A stretch of DNA of 62,543 nt from Oceaniglobus trochenteri (lineage in GTDB: Bacteria; Pseudomonadota; Alphaproteobacteria; Rhodobacterales; Rhodobacteraceae). A program made the translations under genes and the position numbers. The stretch covers positions 1 through 62,543 of the forward strand of contig NZ_JACNMM010000019.1 in assembly GCF_020529025.1 (NCBI RefSeq), written 5' to 3'. The notes under the pieces are model-generated. The model did not search any database. It was not told where the DNA came from and was given only the letters and a program-made list of their open reading frames with translations. Of this stretch, positions 1 to 8,326 are shown in pieces (positions within the stretch are counted from its first letter, which is position 1; every line of letters starts with the position of its first letter).

Positions 1-127
1 GATCCGCCCCTCGCAGAACACGAGGATGCGGTCGCTCAGGGCCAGCAGTTCGGACATGTCCGACGAGATCAGCATCACCGCCCGGCCATCGTCGGCCAGG
101 GCGGTGATCTTCTGGAAGATCTCCTCC
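1..127. repeat. Terminal direct repeat, left copy (circular-closure overlap)
   Basis: These 127 bases are identical, base for base, to 62417-62543. They lie inside the coding sequence of the sugar ABC ATPase, so a biological repeat of this exact length at both ends is unlikely. It is best read as the fixed overlap left when a circular molecule is assembled and printed as a line. Counting it once gives a 62,416-bp circle. Confidence 0.96.
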
Positions 128-1425
128 TTGGCGCCGATGTCCACGCCGCGCGTGGGTTCGTCCAGCAGCAGAAGGTCGGGATCGGTCAGCAGCCAGCGGG
201 CGATGATCGCCTTCTGCTGATTGCCCCCCGACAGGTTCGTGATCGCGGCATCCTTGTCGGGGGTGCGGATCGAATGGTCCGCGATGGCGGTCCGGGCCAC
301 CCGGGCCTCGGCCCGGCGGGACAGGGCCGCGCCCCTGGAAAAGCTGGGCGGGTGGGCCGCGCTGATGTTCGAGGCCACCGACATGGACAGGAACAGCCCG
401 TCCTTGGCCCGGTCCTCGGGGACATAGCCCAGGCCCTGCGCGATGGCCTCCTGCGGAGAGCGGATGGTCGCCGGACGTCCGCCGATCGTGATCTGCCCCG
501 CATCGGCCCGGGCCACGCCGAAGATGGTTTCGGCCACGGCCGTGCGCCCCGCCCCCACCAGCCCGCCGATGCCCAGCACCTCGCCCTTGTGGATGCGCAG
601 CGACACGTCGTGGAAATGGCCCGCGCGGCTCAGCCCCGACAGCTCCAGCGCCACGCTGTCGCGGGTGACCTGCCGGGTGGCCCGGGGGGCGATGTCGCGC
701 CCGATCATCAGGCGCACCAGGTGGTCCACGCCCTTCACCTCGCCGATGGCCAGGGTCTCCACATGGGCGCCATCGCGCAGCACCATGACCCGGTCGCTGA
801 TCTCCATGATCTCGCCCAGGCGGTGGCTGATGAAGACGATGGATTTTCCCTCGGACGCCAGTTGCCGGATGATCCCGAAAAGGCGGTCGGTCTCGGAGGG
901 GGTCAGCGGCGCGGTCGGTTCGTCCATGATGATGACGCGGGCATCGCGGGCAAGCGAACAGACGATCTCGACCAGCTGCTGATCGGCGATCGAAAGGCTG
1001 GACATCGGCGCGTCGGGGTCCAGTTCGACATCGAACCGCGCGAGGATCTGGGCGGCCCGGTCGTGCACGCCCTTCGGAGACCGGAACGAGAGGGGCCTGA
1101 GCGCCCCGACGCCGATCTCGATGTTCTGCGCGACCGTCAGGTCCTGGAAGGATATCGGCTCCTGGTGGATCAGCGCGACACCGGCGCGCTGTGCCTCTTC
1201 GGGGCTGGCGAAACGCACCGGCCGGCCGTCCACCAGAACCTCGCCCCGGGTCGGCGGGTGCACCCCCGCCAGCGCCTTCATCAGGGTGGATTTTCCCGCC
1301 CCGTTCTCGCCCACGAGGGACAGCACCTCGCCACCGCGCAGTTCGACCGTGATGTCGCGCAGCACGATGGCCTGCCCGAAGGCCTTGGACAGGCCGCGGG
1401 TGGCCATCAGGGGCGCATCGCTCAT
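1..1425 (-). CDS. rhaT: Sugar ABC transporter ATP-binding protein, RhaT-like (larger part; continues at 62318-62543)
   Basis: This is the ATPase of a CUT2-type sugar importer, carrying two nucleotide-binding domains in one chain. The start is the ATG at 1425, which overlaps the TGA of the lactonase gene (ATGA). The first domain has Walker A GENGAGKST and the Walker B region VIIMDEPTA; the second has LSGGNQQK and LLLLDEPTRGVD. The frame stays open through base 1 and continues from base 62416 of the circle to a TGA at 62318-62320, giving 507 aa, normal for the family. It sits between the catabolic enzymes and the two permeases of the 6-deoxyhexose operon. The rhaT name rests on the RhaS-like binding protein and on the gene order; the transported sugar is inferred. 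Confidence 0.9.
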   Translation of the reverse strand, partial: MSDAPLMATRGLSKAFGQAIVLRDITVELRGGEVLSLVGENGAGKSTLMKALAGVHPPTRGEVLVDGRPVRFASPEEAQRAGVALIHQEPISFQDLTVAQNIEIGVGALRPLSFRSPKGVHDRAAQILARFDVELDPDAPMSSLSIADQQLVEIVCSLARDARVIIMDEPTAPLTPSETDRLFGIIRQLASEGKSIVFISHRLGEIMEISDRVMVLRDGAHVETLAIGEVKGVDHLVRLMIGRDIAPRATRQVTRDSVALELSGLSRAGHFHDVSLRIHKGEVLGIGGLVGAGRTAVAETIFGVARADAGQITIGGRPATIRSPQEAIAQGLGYVPEDRAKDGLFLSMSVASNISAAHPPSFSRGAALSRRAEARVARTAIADHSIRTPDKDAAITNLSGGNQQKAIIARWLLTDPDLLLLDEPTRGVDIGAKEEIFQKITALADDGRAVMLISSDMSELLALSDRILVFCEGRI

Positions 1426-2288
1426 TCCGGCAGCCCCAGCTTGTAGACCCGGTTCGCGTTGCCGCGGTAGAACCTGCGCAGGTCGGTCTCGCTTACGCCG
1501 GAAAAATGCCTGTCCAGCACCTCGACCCAGCGCGGCAGGGTGGTGGCCTGGGTGCAGACGGGCCAGTCGCCCGCATAGATCAGCCGGTCAAAGCCGAAGA
1601 TCTCGACCACCGCGTCGATATAGGGCTTCAGGTCGTCCTCGGTCCAGTTGTCGTGATCGGCCTCGACCGGCAGGTCGCTGAGCTTGCAATGCAGGTTCGG
1701 GTTCGCCGCCATCGTCTTCAGGTGGCTGCGCCAGGCCCCGATCTCGCCCTCGGCGATACCGGGCTTGCCGCAATGGTCGAGGATCATCACCGTGTCCGGC
1801 ACCTGCGCGACCATTTCGGCGGCCTTGCCCGCCTGGCTGTGGTGGATGTTGATGTCAAAGCTGAGACCCGCCTCGCCCAGCAGGTTCACGCCTTCGACGA
1901 AACCGGGCCGCAGGCAGAAATCCTCGTCCGGGTTGAACTCGATCATCCGGCGGATGCCCACCACGTCGGGATGTTTCGATTTCAGATGTTCGATGAAGGG
2001 GCCCATGTCCGCGCCCAGTTCCACCGGGGCCTGCGCGACGATGGCCCGGATGGGGGACCCGGCGCCCATGTTCTCTTCGACGAAGCGCACTTCCTTCAGG
2101 TATTCCCCCTGGTCGACGAAGCATTCGACGAAGACGGCCGCCTCGACCTCGAGATCGCCCAGGTCGTGCAGATAGTCCTGCGGCAGGCGGGGGCGCTGCA
2201 TGAAGGCATTGCCCTCCTGCCAGCCGATGCGGATGCGCTCGGGGTTCCAGATGTGCAGATGGGCGTCGACGACGGGAAAATTCGGCAT
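1422..2288 (-). CDS. Amidohydrolase-family sugar lactonase (L-rhamnono-/L-fucono-lactonase type)
   Basis: A 288-aa TIM-barrel metal hydrolase of the amidohydrolase-2 (COG3618) family. It opens with the metal-binding motif VDAHLHIWNP and has the later barrel motifs NIHHSQAG, LDHCGKP and the aspartate of YAGDWPVC. Family members open sugar-1,5-lactones. In this operon it would hydrolyse the lactone made by the divergent aldo/keto dehydrogenase and supply the aldonate to the neighbouring dehydratase. It lies 28 bp after the dehydratase gene and its stop overlaps the ATPase start, so it is co-transcribed. Substrate (rhamnono versus fucono lactone) cannot be decided from sequence alone. Confidence 0.87.
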   Translation of the reverse strand: MPNFPVVDAHLHIWNPERIRIGWQEGNAFMQRPRLPQDYLHDLGDLEVEAAVFVECFVDQGEYLKEVRFVEENMGAGSPIRAIVAQAPVELGADMGPFIEHLKSKHPDVVGIRRMIEFNPDEDFCLRPGFVEGVNLLGEAGLSFDINIHHSQAGKAAEMVAQVPDTVMILDHCGKPGIAEGEIGAWRSHLKTMAANPNLHCKLSDLPVEADHDNWTEDDLKPYIDAVVEIFGFDRLIYAGDWPVCTQATTLPRWVEVLDRHFSGVSETDLRRFYRGNANRVYKLGLPE

Positions 2289-2316
2289 CGGGTCTCTCCT
2301 CCTTCTTGCGGCGCGG

Positions 2317-3492
2317 TCAGCGGATCAGCCTGAAAGTCTCGGCGTCGGGTTCCTTCAGCGTCAGCCCCAGGCCGGGCTTGTCGTCGGGCAGGTCGATATG
2401 CCCGTCCTTGGCCACCGGTTCACCGTCGAAGATGTACCAGAACAATTCATTGCCCACCTCGACGGGCACCTGGGGAAAGTACTCGGCGAAGGGCGCGGTC
2501 ACCGAGGACAGCGAGACGTGATAGTTGTGCACCTGCCCCGCGTGGGGCATCACCGCCACGTCGAAGGCTTCGCACAGGTGGGCGATCTTGGCGGCGGCCG
2601 TGATGCCGCCGACGCGGTTGGTGTCGAACTGGGCGAAATCGACGGCCCGCGCCTCGATCAGGTGGCGATATCCCATGAGGTTGAACTCATGCTCGCCGCC
2701 GGCGATGGGCACCAGGCCCATGGCGCGCAACTCGGCATAGCCGGTGATGTCGTCGGCGATCAGCGGCTCTTCGAGCCATCGCAGGTTGTAGGGGGCAAGG
2801 CGGCGGACCATCTCGCGCGCATATTCCAGCGACCAGCCCATGTAGCAGTCGGCCATGATGTCCACGTCCTCGCCCACGGTCTCGCGCAGGGTGCGCACCA
2901 GGTCGATGTTCTGGCGCATTCCCCTGGCGCCATCCTTCGGCCCCCAGCCCATGCGCAGCTTCATCATGGTGAAGCCCTGGTCGAGATAGCCCTGCGCCTC
3001 GGCGGCAAGATCCTCGAGCGACTGGCTGTAGAGGCGGCTGGCATAGACCTTGAGCTTGTCCTTGGTGCGGCCGCCCAGAAGGCGGAACACCGGCTGGCCC
3101 AGGACATGGCCCTTGGCATCCCAGAGCGCGATGTCCAGCGCGCTGATCGCCGTCATGCCGATGCCCTTGCGCCCGAAGGCAATCGTGCGGCGATACATGG
3201 TCTGCCACAGGAACTCGGTGTCCAGCACGCTTTGCCCGATCAGCATGGGGGCAAGCTGGGTGTCGATCAGGGTCTTGACCGCATGGGGCGCCAGCGCGGC
3301 ATTGCCCAGTCCGATAATGCCGTCCTCGGTCTCGATCTCGACCACCAGCCAGCCCAGGAAGCGGAAGCCGGAAATGTCGCCGGTGGTGTTGGACACGATA
3401 TCCGCCGCGCTGGTGCAGAAATTGGGCGGCATCGGCGCCACCGGGCCGGTCCATTCCCAGATCGTGGTGCGGATATCCTTGATGATCGGCAT
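2317..3492 (-). CDS. Enolase-superfamily sugar-acid dehydratase (L-rhamnonate/L-fuconate dehydratase type)
   Basis: A 391-aa member of the mandelate-racemase branch of the enolase superfamily. Metal ligands are visible as D215 (IMADCYMGW), E241 (LRWLEEPL) and E267 (AGGEHE). The base region includes KLRMG near residue 180 and a histidine at 317 (MPHAGQVHNYH). The segment around GWGPKDGARGMRQN and GEHEFNLMGYRHL resembles L-rhamnonate dehydratases more than mandelate racemases. It would convert the aldonate to a 2-keto-3-deoxy acid for the DHDPS-type aldolase just upstream; that gene's stop is one base before this ATG. Exact sugar acid is inferred from context. Confidence 0.85.
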   Translation of the reverse strand: MPIIKDIRTTIWEWTGPVAPMPPNFCTSAADIVSNTTGDISGFRFLGWLVVEIETEDGIIGLGNAALAPHAVKTLIDTQLAPMLIGQSVLDTEFLWQTMYRRTIAFGRKGIGMTAISALDIALWDAKGHVLGQPVFRLLGGRTKDKLKVYASRLYSQSLEDLAAEAQGYLDQGFTMMKLRMGWGPKDGARGMRQNIDLVRTLRETVGEDVDIMADCYMGWSLEYAREMVRRLAPYNLRWLEEPLIADDITGYAELRAMGLVPIAGGEHEFNLMGYRHLIEARAVDFAQFDTNRVGGITAAAKIAHLCEAFDVAVMPHAGQVHNYHVSLSSVTAPFAEYFPQVPVEVGNELFWYIFDGEPVAKDGHIDLPDDKPGLGLTLKEPDAETFRLIR

Positions 3493-3493
3493 G

Positions 3494-4396
3494 TCAGTCG
3501 TCCTTTGCTGTCAACGGTCCAAGCCTGTCTGCCTGGGCCTGCACGAGCCTGCGCCCGTATTCGGTGATCGGCTTGAAGGGGGCGCGCGGGCAATCCCGGG
3601 CCAGGCCCAGCCGTGCGATGGCCAATGCCTTTCCGTAGGTCACGAAATGCGGGATGCCCTGCATGATCGACACCGCGACCGGGGCATGCAGCGCATAGAG
3701 CGCGCGGACCCTTTCCCCGTCGCCCGCCCCATGGGCCTGCCAGATGCCCTGGGTCAGGTCGATGGTTTCGATTCCGGGCAGGATGCCCGAGGCACCGGCA
3801 TTCAGGTTCTCGGGCATCTCGAAGCCGCAGCGGCCGTTGAAGACGGCCACCCTGCCCTCGGTCGCCTCGACGATGTCGTGCAGATCCACCGCCGGGCATT
3901 CCAGCTTGGCCACCCGGAAGTTCGCGCAGCGCCGGGCAAGGGTGACGATGCCCTCGGGGGACAATCCGTAGCCCAGGAATTCGGGCGCATTCTGGATGCC
4001 CACCGGGCAATCCACGGCATCGATGACCGTGGCGAAGAAATCAAGCAGCGCCGGTTCGTCGATCTTCCCGGGCGGCGGCTGGAGGATGAGCCATGTCGCC
4101 CCGGCCGCGACGGCGCGCCGGGCAAAGGTGATCTGTTCACGGGGCGTTGCACCGAAGACGGTCACGGCCAGGCTGGCCCGCCCGTCCAGCGCCCCTGCCG
4201 TGGCATCCAGCGCCTGTTCGCGCTCTCCTGCGCTCAGCTTGGCCACCTCGGTGCCAAGACCCAGAACGGCGACACCCGCGGCGCCATGGGCCAGGGCCGC
4301 CTCGACCTGGACCCCGAAGGCATCATCCCTCAGCGTCCCGTCTTCGGCAAAGCAGGCATAGAGCATCGGATAGATGCCGGATGGAACGGACGTCAT
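3494..4396 (-). CDS. DHDPS/N-acetylneuraminate lyase family aldolase (probable 2-keto-3-deoxy sugar acid aldolase)
   Basis: A 300-aa class I aldolase of the dihydrodipicolinate-synthase family. The Schiff-base lysine is K164 (RVAKLECP). Two usual active-site elements differ: the GTTGE loop reads GLGTE, and the position of the catalytic tyrosine (YN in DapA) reads Q135-N136 (GIQNAPEF). It is unlikely to be DapA, and its place between the binding protein and the dehydratase suggests cleavage of 2-keto-3-deoxy-rhamnonate/fuconate to pyruvate and lactaldehyde. It follows the binding-protein gene by 65 bp. A dehydratase or deaminase role within the same fold remains possible. Confidence 0.8.
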   Translation of the reverse strand: MTSVPSGIYPMLYACFAEDGTLRDDAFGVQVEAALAHGAAGVAVLGLGTEVAKLSAGEREQALDATAGALDGRASLAVTVFGATPREQITFARRAVAAGATWLILQPPPGKIDEPALLDFFATVIDAVDCPVGIQNAPEFLGYGLSPEGIVTLARRCANFRVAKLECPAVDLHDIVEATEGRVAVFNGRCGFEMPENLNAGASGILPGIETIDLTQGIWQAHGAGDGERVRALYALHAPVAVSIMQGIPHFVTYGKALAIARLGLARDCPRAPFKPITEYGRRLVQAQADRLGPLTAKDD

Positions 4397-4461
4397 CGGA
4401 AAGCCCCCGGATGGTCAGGCAGGGCAGACCGCATCCCGTGACGCGGCCCGCCCTGCCGGTC

Positions 4462-5457
4462 TCAGAAGTCGTAGTTGGCGATGTTGTCGGCATCGAAGGT
4501 CGTCAGACCCTCGCGCGGCAGCACGATCCGGTTCTCGCGGATCTCCAGCGTGCCCAGGTCGCCCGCCTCGAAGGTTTCGCCGACCTCGCCCTTCAGCGTG
4601 CCGTTCGACAGCGCGACCCCCAGATAGGCGGCGGCGCGGCCCTGTTCGTCGGGCGCCCAGAGCTGGAAGGCCTCGACGGTGCCGTTCTCGATGAAGCGGC
4701 GCATCTGGTTGGGGGTGCCCAGCCCGGTCACGGCCACCTCGTCGGCCTTGCCCTGGCCCTCCACCACCTGCGCGGCGGCGGCCACCCCGACGGTGGTGGG
4801 CGCGATGATGCCCTTCAGGTCGGGATAGTTGGACAGCAGCACTTCGGTTTCGGTGGTCGATTTCTGCGGATCGTCATCGCCGTAGACGATCGTCACCAGT
4901 TCCATCTCGCTGTAGCGGTCGTCGCTTTCCAGCGTCTCCTGCATGCCGGCGATGAACCTGTTCTGGTCGGGCGCGTCCGTGGTGGCGCTGAGGATCGCGA
5001 ACTGGCCCTTGTAGTCGATCAGCCTGCCCATCAGCGCGATCTGGTCACGGCCGACATTGCTGAAATCCACCGGCATGATGGCGGCATCGCGCTGATCCTC
5101 GAAGCCGGTGATGTCGGAATTGACCACCAGCACCTCGATGCCCCGGTCCCGGGCCCGCGCGAAGATGCGGTTCAGGGCATCGGGGCTGTTGGGCGTGATG
5201 GCGATCACGTCGACGCCGCGCTGGATCTGGGCGTTGAGGAAGGGGATCTGCGAGGTCGCCCCCGCATCCGCCGGCGCGACGGTCGTGAAATCGCAGCCGA
5301 TCTTGTCGCAGGTTTCGGCAAAGCCCTGCACGATGCCGTCGAAATAGGCGTTGCCGGTGTTCTTCGGAATATAGACGATTTCCACGGCATCCTGCGCCTG
5401 AGCGGCAGAGGCGGCCAGCAGGCCTGCCACGGCCAGGCCGGTAAACATGTTCTTCAT
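4462..5457 (-). CDS. rhaS: Periplasmic sugar-binding protein, RhaS-like (rhamnose-type ABC importer)
   Basis: A 331-aa exported protein with a Sec signal peptide (start MKNMFTGLAVAGLLAAS, cleavage after AAQA). The mature part is a type I periplasmic-binding (RbsB-like) fold with IPKNTGNAYFDG near the start, GVDVIAITPNSPDAL, and ILSATTDAPDQN. These blocks are characteristic of RhaS proteins. The ATG at 5457 is chosen over an upstream ATG at 5517 because it follows a GGGGAG site and starts the signal peptide. It is the first gene of the eight-gene operon that crosses the sequence ends; its promoter holds the GntR-type operator at 5516-5532. Confidence 0.9.
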   Translation of the reverse strand: MKNMFTGLAVAGLLAASAAQAQDAVEIVYIPKNTGNAYFDGIVQGFAETCDKIGCDFTTVAPADAGATSQIPFLNAQIQRGVDVIAITPNSPDALNRIFARARDRGIEVLVVNSDITGFEDQRDAAIMPVDFSNVGRDQIALMGRLIDYKGQFAILSATTDAPDQNRFIAGMQETLESDDRYSEMELVTIVYGDDDPQKSTTETEVLLSNYPDLKGIIAPTTVGVAAAAQVVEGQGKADEVAVTGLGTPNQMRRFIENGTVEAFQLWAPDEQGRAAAYLGVALSNGTLKGEVGETFEAGDLGTLEIRENRIVLPREGLTTFDADNIANYDF

Positions 5458-5515
5458 TGCAGTCTCCCCTATGCAATTCCCTTGGGTCAGCCTAGAAAAT
5501 CGAATCCCTTCTGTC

Positions 5516-5532
5516 AATTAGTCTTACTAATT
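5516..5532. promoter_or_regulatory. GntR/FadR-type operator in the divergent promoter
   Basis: A perfect inverted repeat, AATTAGT-CTT-ACTAATT, lies between the divergent rhaS-like and aldo/keto dehydrogenase genes. Its core TAGTCTTACTA fits TNGTNNNACNA, the consensus for FCD-domain GntR regulators. The only GntR/FCD regulator seen on the plasmid is the last gene of the operon starting here, so autogenous control is the simplest model. Confidence 0.75.
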
Positions 5533-5601
5533 TACATTAAGATGAGGCGTGCTATTCTCGACCGGGCTGGATATGCAGCCAGGAAAAAGCGGAGGAGCGA
5601 C

Positions 5602-6600
5602 ATGGATCTGGGGACTGGCGCGCTGCCTGAAATCGGTCTCGGATGCGCACATCTGGGAAATCTGTTCACCATCATCGACGAGGATACCGCCGCCGCGACC
5701 CTTGCCGCGGCATGGGAGGCCGGGCTGCGCTATTACGACACCGCGCCCTGGTATGGTCACGGGCTGAGCGAGCTGCGCCTCGGGGCGGCCCTGCGCCGGC
5801 GGCCGCGCGAGGAATACATCCTCTCCACCAAGGTGGGCCGGGTCTATGACGCCAGCGCCCCCGACCCCGGGCATGTGGCCCCCTGGAAAGGCGCCCTGCC
5901 CCATGACATGCGCTATGACTATTCGGCCGGGGGGTTTGCCCGGTCCCTGTCGCAAAGCCGGATGCGCCTGGGGATCGACAGGATCGACATGGCCGTGATC
6001 CACGACCTGGACGGCAAGCACCACGGCGACCGGCGCGCGGTGCACGAGGGCGACCTGGCAGAGAGCGGCCTGCCCTACCTGCAGGAGCTGCGGGCCGCGG
6101 GGCAGATCCACAAGATCGGCATGGGGATGAACACGCATGAGGATTTCACCCATTTCGCCGGGCGGGTGGATGTCGATTTCTTCCTTGTCGCGATGCCCTA
6201 TACCCTGCTTGACCAGGCTGCCCTTGCCGGCCCCATGCAGGTCTGCCAGGAGCGCGGGATCGCCGTGGTGATCGGCGCGCCCTTCGCCTCGGGGCTGCTG
6301 GCGGATCCACGCGCCGCCGGGGCCACCTATGGCTATGACGACGCGCAGGCCGGCATCCGCGCGCGCGCCATCGCCATCGACGATCTCTGCCGCAGCCACG
6401 ACGTGCCCATCGCCGCCGCCGCGCTGCGCTTTCCCCTCCTGCATCCGGCGGTCAGCGCCGTGATTCCCGGGGCGACGGAACCTGCCCATGTCCGCCAGAA
6501 CGTCGACCTGATGAAACGGAAGATCCCGGCCGCCCTCTGGGCCGATCTGAAACAGCGCGGCCTGATCGACCCCAAATCCCCCACGGGAGACCCGGCATGA
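5602..6600 (+). CDS. Aldo/keto reductase, sugar 1-dehydrogenase type (L-fucose/L-rhamnose dehydrogenase candidate)
   Basis: A 332-aa aldo/keto reductase resembling D-threo-aldose 1-dehydrogenases (L-fucose dehydrogenases). The catalytic tetrad is visible: Asp and Tyr in RYYDTAPWYGHG, Lys in LSTKVGR, and His in AVIHDLDGK. The start at 5602 follows GGAGGAG; a longer reading frame upstream belongs to antisense coding. It would oxidise the pyranose at C1 to the lactone used by the lactonase on the opposite strand. Its stop overlaps the mutarotase start (ATGA), and both genes share the divergent promoter with the transporter operon. Confidence 0.86.
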   Translation: MDLGTGALPEIGLGCAHLGNLFTIIDEDTAAATLAAAWEAGLRYYDTAPWYGHGLSELRLGAALRRRPREEYILSTKVGRVYDASAPDPGHVAPWKGALPHDMRYDYSAGGFARSLSQSRMRLGIDRIDMAVIHDLDGKHHGDRRAVHEGDLAESGLPYLQELRAAGQIHKIGMGMNTHEDFTHFAGRVDVDFFLVAMPYTLLDQAALAGPMQVCQERGIAVVIGAPFASGLLADPRAAGATYGYDDAQAGIRARAIAIDDLCRSHDVPIAAAALRFPLLHPAVSAVIPGATEPAHVRQNVDLMKRKIPAALWADLKQRGLIDPKSPTGDPA

Positions 6601-6932
6601 GCACGACCGTCCTTGCCACGCGCATGCGGCTGCATCCCGGCCAGCAGGCGGAGTACACCCGTCGCCACGATACCCTCTGGCCCGAGATGTTCGCGCAGCT
6701 GCGCGATATCGGCATCACCGACTACCGGATCTTCCTCGACCCCGAGACGCGATACCTTTTCGCGGTCGTCACCACCACCGATCCCGCGGCCCTGGCCGAC
6801 CTGCCCGCCCGCAAGATCGTGCAGGACTGGTGGGCCCACATGGCCGACATCATGGAGACCAACCCCGACAACTCGCCGGTCTCCGTGCCGCTGGAACCGG
6901 TCTTCGACATGTACGGCACCCGCAACGGATAG
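6597..6932 (+). CDS. rhaM: L-rhamnose mutarotase family protein (RhaM/RhaU)
   Basis: A 111-aa protein of the YiiL/RhaU family (DUF718), close to the normal length. Typical features are RMRLHPGQ, the RRHDTLWPEM motif bearing the active-site His, and the WWAHMADIMETN segment. The family interconverts alpha and beta anomers of L-rhamnose (also acting on L-fucose in some pathways). It is translationally coupled to the sugar dehydrogenase, which needs one anomer. Together these two genes and the divergent operon make a non-phosphorylating 6-deoxyhexose pathway. Confidence 0.88.
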   Translation: MSTTVLATRMRLHPGQQAEYTRRHDTLWPEMFAQLRDIGITDYRIFLDPETRYLFAVVTTTDPAALADLPARKIVQDWWAHMADIMETNPDNSPVSVPLEPVFDMYGTRNG

Positions 6933-6973
6933 TGCTTCGCGCAACGCGACGGGGTGGCCTGCATCGTGGCGGT

Positions 6974-8035
6974 CTAGGGGCGGCCGCGTTTTTCGAACCA
7001 CTTGGTGCAGAACCCGATGAAGGCCTTGTCGGGGTCGCGCGGGGCGTCGAGCCCGCCATCGGCCATCCAGCTGCGCCAGGCCTGTTCCAGGTAGTGGACA
7101 TCCCAGCCCGGGGCGGCGGCGCGGGCGCGGTCGTGGGTGTCGTGGCCAAGCCGGATCGTGCTGGTGACGACATCGCCGCCCAGCACGTCCATCGTGCCCC
7201 GGTTCTCGAAGACGACCATCTCGCCCTCCAGCCGGATCGCGTAGTCGGGCATGTGGTGGTGGGCCTCGTCCTGCTCGACGATGGCGCCGACAAGGCGGCG
7301 GAACTCGCGGGTGGTCGAGGTGGAACCGCATTTGCGTTGCAGCGCCGGAAGGCCGACGCGCCATTGCGTCTGGCGGCCGCAATGCTTGCGGGCCAGTTCG
7401 TAGAGGCGGCGTTCCAGCGGCTTGCGAAGCCGGAAATAGTTGCGGTGCAGGGTCAGCACCTCCTGCGCCCGGATCGCGTTGAAAACCCAGTCCGAGAGTT
7501 CCACCTCGATCTCCTGCATCCGCCCGTCGCGGGTTTCGCGCACGATCCGCGCCCGGTCGATGATGCTGAAGATATCCAGCTGTTCGGTGCCCCCGGTGCT
7601 GATGTTCGTTTCGATCTGGGTGCCCTGAAGGCGGACGAGTGCCGCACGCAGCGCCTTGTAGCCGCGCCCGTCGGTCACCCGGTTCGTGGCCTTGAGCAGG
7701 TCATAGGCCTTCAGCCGCACCACCCGCTGCACCTGGCGCCCCTCGTTCAGCGCGGCGATGACCTGGCTGATGCAATAGATCAGGACATCGCGGTCATGGA
7801 TCGTGGCAAGCCCGTCGGAAGAGGGGCGCACCTCGACATAGTTCTTGCCGCTTTCGTCCTCGTAGCGGCGCGATTGGTGATCCGGCTTCGTCGAAAGCGA
7901 GAAGATCGGATGCGCCATCGAGGCCATGTCGCCCTTCGGCGCGGCATCGAAGATGTCGCAGACGAAAAAGTCCTTCTGATCCTGACGATCGGGAAGGAGG
8001 GGGGACCTGCTGTCTTTCGTGATATCACACACCAT
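6974..8035 (-). CDS. repA: Plasmid replication initiator RepA (replication initiator protein A family)
   Basis: A 353-aa initiator of the RPA family common on alphaproteobacterial plasmids. Typical blocks are DFFVCDIFDAAPKGDMASM, HPIFSLSTKPD, HDRDVLIYCISQ, and a C-terminal helical region after RLGHDTHDRARA. It opens the origin by binding the iterons directly upstream. With the ATG at 8035, the first iteron (8014-8032) lies inside codons 2-8, so initiator binding would overlap its own start of translation. No strong ribosome-binding site precedes this ATG, and an internal start (MASM) is possible. This gene defines the window as a plasmid. Confidence 0.93.
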   Translation of the reverse strand: MVCDITKDSRSPLLPDRQDQKDFFVCDIFDAAPKGDMASMAHPIFSLSTKPDHQSRRYEDESGKNYVEVRPSSDGLATIHDRDVLIYCISQVIAALNEGRQVQRVVRLKAYDLLKATNRVTDGRGYKALRAALVRLQGTQIETNISTGGTEQLDIFSIIDRARIVRETRDGRMQEIEVELSDWVFNAIRAQEVLTLHRNYFRLRKPLERRLYELARKHCGRQTQWRVGLPALQRKCGSTSTTREFRRLVGAIVEQDEAHHHMPDYAIRLEGEMVVFENRGTMDVLGGDVVTSTIRLGHDTHDRARAAAPGWDVHYLEQAWRSWMADGGLDAPRDPDKAFIGFCTKWFEKRGRP

Positions 8036-8165
8036 GGGCCGACTTTCGTGATTTTACCCACGCTCGTCAAGCATTTCGTGATTTCACCCACGCTAGGCCG
8101 ACTTTCGTGACTTTACACACGCTCTTTCGTGACTTTACCCACATTCTTTCGTGACTCTACACACG
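8014..8165. repeat. Six iterons of the replication origin (oriV)
   Basis: Six direct repeats of about 20 bp with consensus CTTTCGTGAYTTTACCCACG start at 8014, 8043, 8073, 8102, 8124 and 8146. The first three spacings are 29-30 bp and the last two 22 bp. Copy 1 is within the repA coding start. The AT-richer stretch 8166-8260 on the far side is a candidate melting region. Iterons beside repA are the expected layout of a theta-replicating plasmid. Confidence 0.92.
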
Positions 8166-8326
8166 GGGGGGTCTGAAAAACTATATGTTGTCATGGGGTT
8201 GCGTGGCGTTTTTTCCGCGTAACACAGAGTCTAACACATATTTAACACCCGGCATCGGGGGACAGGCTGGTTCCAGCCACTGGAAAGCGCCGGAAAGACC
8301 GTGAAGAGTTTCCGGTAATCGGGGCA
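8166..8326. other. AT-richer origin flank without a gene
   Basis: Between the last iteron and gspO lies about 160 bp richer in A and T than the surroundings, with runs such as GAAAAACTATATGTTG and CACATATTTAACACC. No ORF with a plausible start is present. It probably contributes to origin unwinding; no perfect DnaA box was noticed by eye. Confidence 0.45.

Noticed and set aside
274-1446. 390-aa plus-strand ORF
   Set aside because: It is the antisense shadow of the ABC ATPase, whose minus-strand frame carries all ATPase motifs.
2306-5347. Assorted plus-strand ORFs over the minus-strand sugar genes
   Set aside because: Shadows without ribosome-binding sites or motifs.
4147-5601. Long N-terminal extension of the aldo/keto reductase frame (817-aa ORF)
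   Set aside because: The extension is antisense to the aldolase and rhaS-like genes; the true start follows GGAGGAG at 5602.
8014-8165. Short CRISPR array
   Set aside because: The repeats are 20 bp with 2-10 bp gaps, next to repA, and no cas genes exist; they are iterons.
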